DNA from: JAHDHW01 sp963793295
GTDB taxonomy: Bacteria > Bacteroidota > Bacteroidia > Chitinophagales > Saprospiraceae
Assembly: GCA_963793295.1 (NCBI GenBank)
Contig: CAWBZX010000027.1
Span: 1-64,000, forward strand
Direction: 5' to 3'
DNA: 64,000 bases
In this document: in pieces, positions 63,137 through 64,000 of the stretch
Layout: each line of letters starts with the position of its first letter
How positions within the stretch are numbered: the stretch's first letter is position 1
Program-made: the position numbers and the translations under genes
The notes under the pieces: model-generated
Told to the model about the DNA's origin: nothing
What the model saw: only the letters and a program-made list of their open reading frames with translations
The model's database searches: none

Positions 63137-64000
63137 CTATCTGTCTTCATTTTCAAAAAAGCCAGCGCTTCCACCAACCCAATCTTTATCTTTATTGTAC
63201 TTCACTCCGACCATTTCACCTTTGGTAAGTCTCATCAGGTTATTGACTATCTGGCTCTTATTTTCTCTTGTATTAAATAAACTCATCATTCTGATCTCAC
63301 ACATGGCCGGTACATCCATAGTTTCTATGATCGGATGGTATTTCACCTTTTCCTGCAAAATGAAGTTTTCTTTATCATCAATACTATCTAATAACTCCCT
63401 GGTCACATTGAGCTGAACCCCTGATCCGGCAAAAGAATACAGAGGTTTCAACACATAATTTCCAAGATTTTGAGGATAGTCCTCCATTTTATCCAGATAG
63501 AAAGATTTGGGTGCATACTTACTTGTAAGCAAAGGCATGGTATATTTACTGATCCTAAAAAACCAGTTGGGATGGCCAACCCATTCTACATCCACCTCAT
63601 CCTTAAAATAGAACTCTCTTTTTATGTCGGTCCGTTTGTCCAGTTCATCAAAAATAACCCGATTATAAATTTTTAGAATTTTTACTGCTGCACCATTTTC
63701 ATCAAAATAAAACAACTCTTTTCCTCTTTTCTTCATTTTACTGATACACAGCACTTTAATGCCGAGCATCCGTTCTGCACATAAAAAATCAATTCTGGTA
63801 GCTTGATTTTCAGGCTCCACTTCCAACAACACCACCTGGTGAGGATCTGTATCGCCAACGATTTCATTTCGGAGTAGCTCTACATATTCAGGCCTTTTCA
63901 TTCCATTTAAATGGACGGAAAAACGATCTGGAATATCAAAATGCTTGACGTACATTCCGGCAAGGAAATCCTGATAAAAGTAAAGGGAAGGAAAGCCTTG
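63137..64000 (-). CDS. ATP-grasp-like protein, N-terminus cut by the window end
   Basis: The reverse frame is open from base 64000 (QGFPSLYFYQDFLAG before MYVKHFDIPD) to the stop at 63137, so ATG 63955 is probably internal. Visible ATP-grasp pieces are NYVLKPLYSFAGSGVQLNV with its Lys and Gly-rich loop, NFILQEKVKYHPIIETMDVP and MCEIRMMSLFN. The end (VGGSAGFFENEDR) could close the active site. It converges on the other ATP-grasp gene with a gap of 16 bp, so both may belong to one pathway. Confidence 0.75.
   Translation of the reverse strand, partial: QGFPSLYFYQDFLAGMYVKHFDIPDRFSVHLNGMKRPEYVELLRNEIVGDTDPHQVVLLEVEPENQATRIDFLCAERMLGIKVLCISKMKKRGKELFYFDENGAAVKILKIYNRVIFDELDKRTDIKREFYFKDEVDVEWVGHPNWFFRISKYTMPLLTSKYAPKSFYLDKMEDYPQNLGNYVLKPLYSFAGSGVQLNVTRELLDSIDDKENFILQEKVKYHPIIETMDVPAMCEIRMMSLFNTRENKSQIVNNLMRLTKGEMVGVKYNKDKDWVGGSAGFFENEDR

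Overview
The window is chromosomal DNA of a Bacteroidota bacterium, most probably of the Saprospiria type (the class is inferred, not proven). The evidence is type IX secretion (T9SS) genes (gldM, gldN, a PorP/SprF protein, a PorE-like OmpA protein), three large secreted proteins ending in T9SS sorting domains, a lipidated TamA (TamL type) next to TamB, a complete nqrABCDEF operon, and -7 promoter elements of the Bacteroidota form TAnnTTTG. No rRNA, tRNA, CRISPR array, insertion sequence or prophage gene was seen.

Layout. 0-9 kb: a truncated lipase-like lipoprotein, a 995-residue alpha/beta-hydrolase lipoprotein, a small membrane protein and a giant secreted M64-type metallopeptidase. 8.8-17 kb: a tight ten-gene leftward operon of cytoplasmic proteins. 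It encodes an 11-residue-repeat protein, an Ig-like protein, two proteins joining a phasin-like helical region to an Ig-like domain, a beta-propeller, a short phasin-like protein, a DUF362 protein, two SRPBCC-like proteins and an SDR reductase. I do not recognise this system; it looks like a lipid- or polymer-granule-associated pathway and is the best candidate here for something undescribed. 17-22.3 kb: a Crp/Fnr regulator with a palindromic operator just downstream, a 35-residue membrane miniprotein, a TIR-BRCT-BRCT fusion and tatC. 22.7-25.8 kb: gldM and gldN. 26-34 kb: DUF333, TamL and TamB genes. 34-38.5 kb: an M43 protease, a MOSC protein and a PKD-repeat protein. 38.7-48.1 kb: two glycosyltransferases, the PorP/PorE-like/DUF1573 group and a TPR-LuxR sensor-regulator. 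48.5-55.2 kb: nqrABCDEF. 55.5-59.6 kb: metG and lnt. 59.7-64 kb: an esterase, M17 aminopeptidase and ATP-grasp operon meeting a second, convergent ATP-grasp gene cut by the window end.

Three genes in the last 11 kb (nqrE, the M17 peptidase and the first ATP-grasp gene) carry apparent single-base frameshifts while the protein sequence continues cleanly in another frame. Two of the three breaks lie at or beside homopolymers. Assembly errors are the simplest explanation, and I annotate the reconstructed gene extents.

How the genes work together: Tat export, TamL/TamB, Lnt and T9SS parts build and serve the cell envelope, and the M64, M43 and PKD proteins are likely T9SS cargo. Na+-NQR supplies a sodium motive force. 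The 8.8-17 kb operon and the 59.7-64 kb cluster look like accessory metabolic systems.
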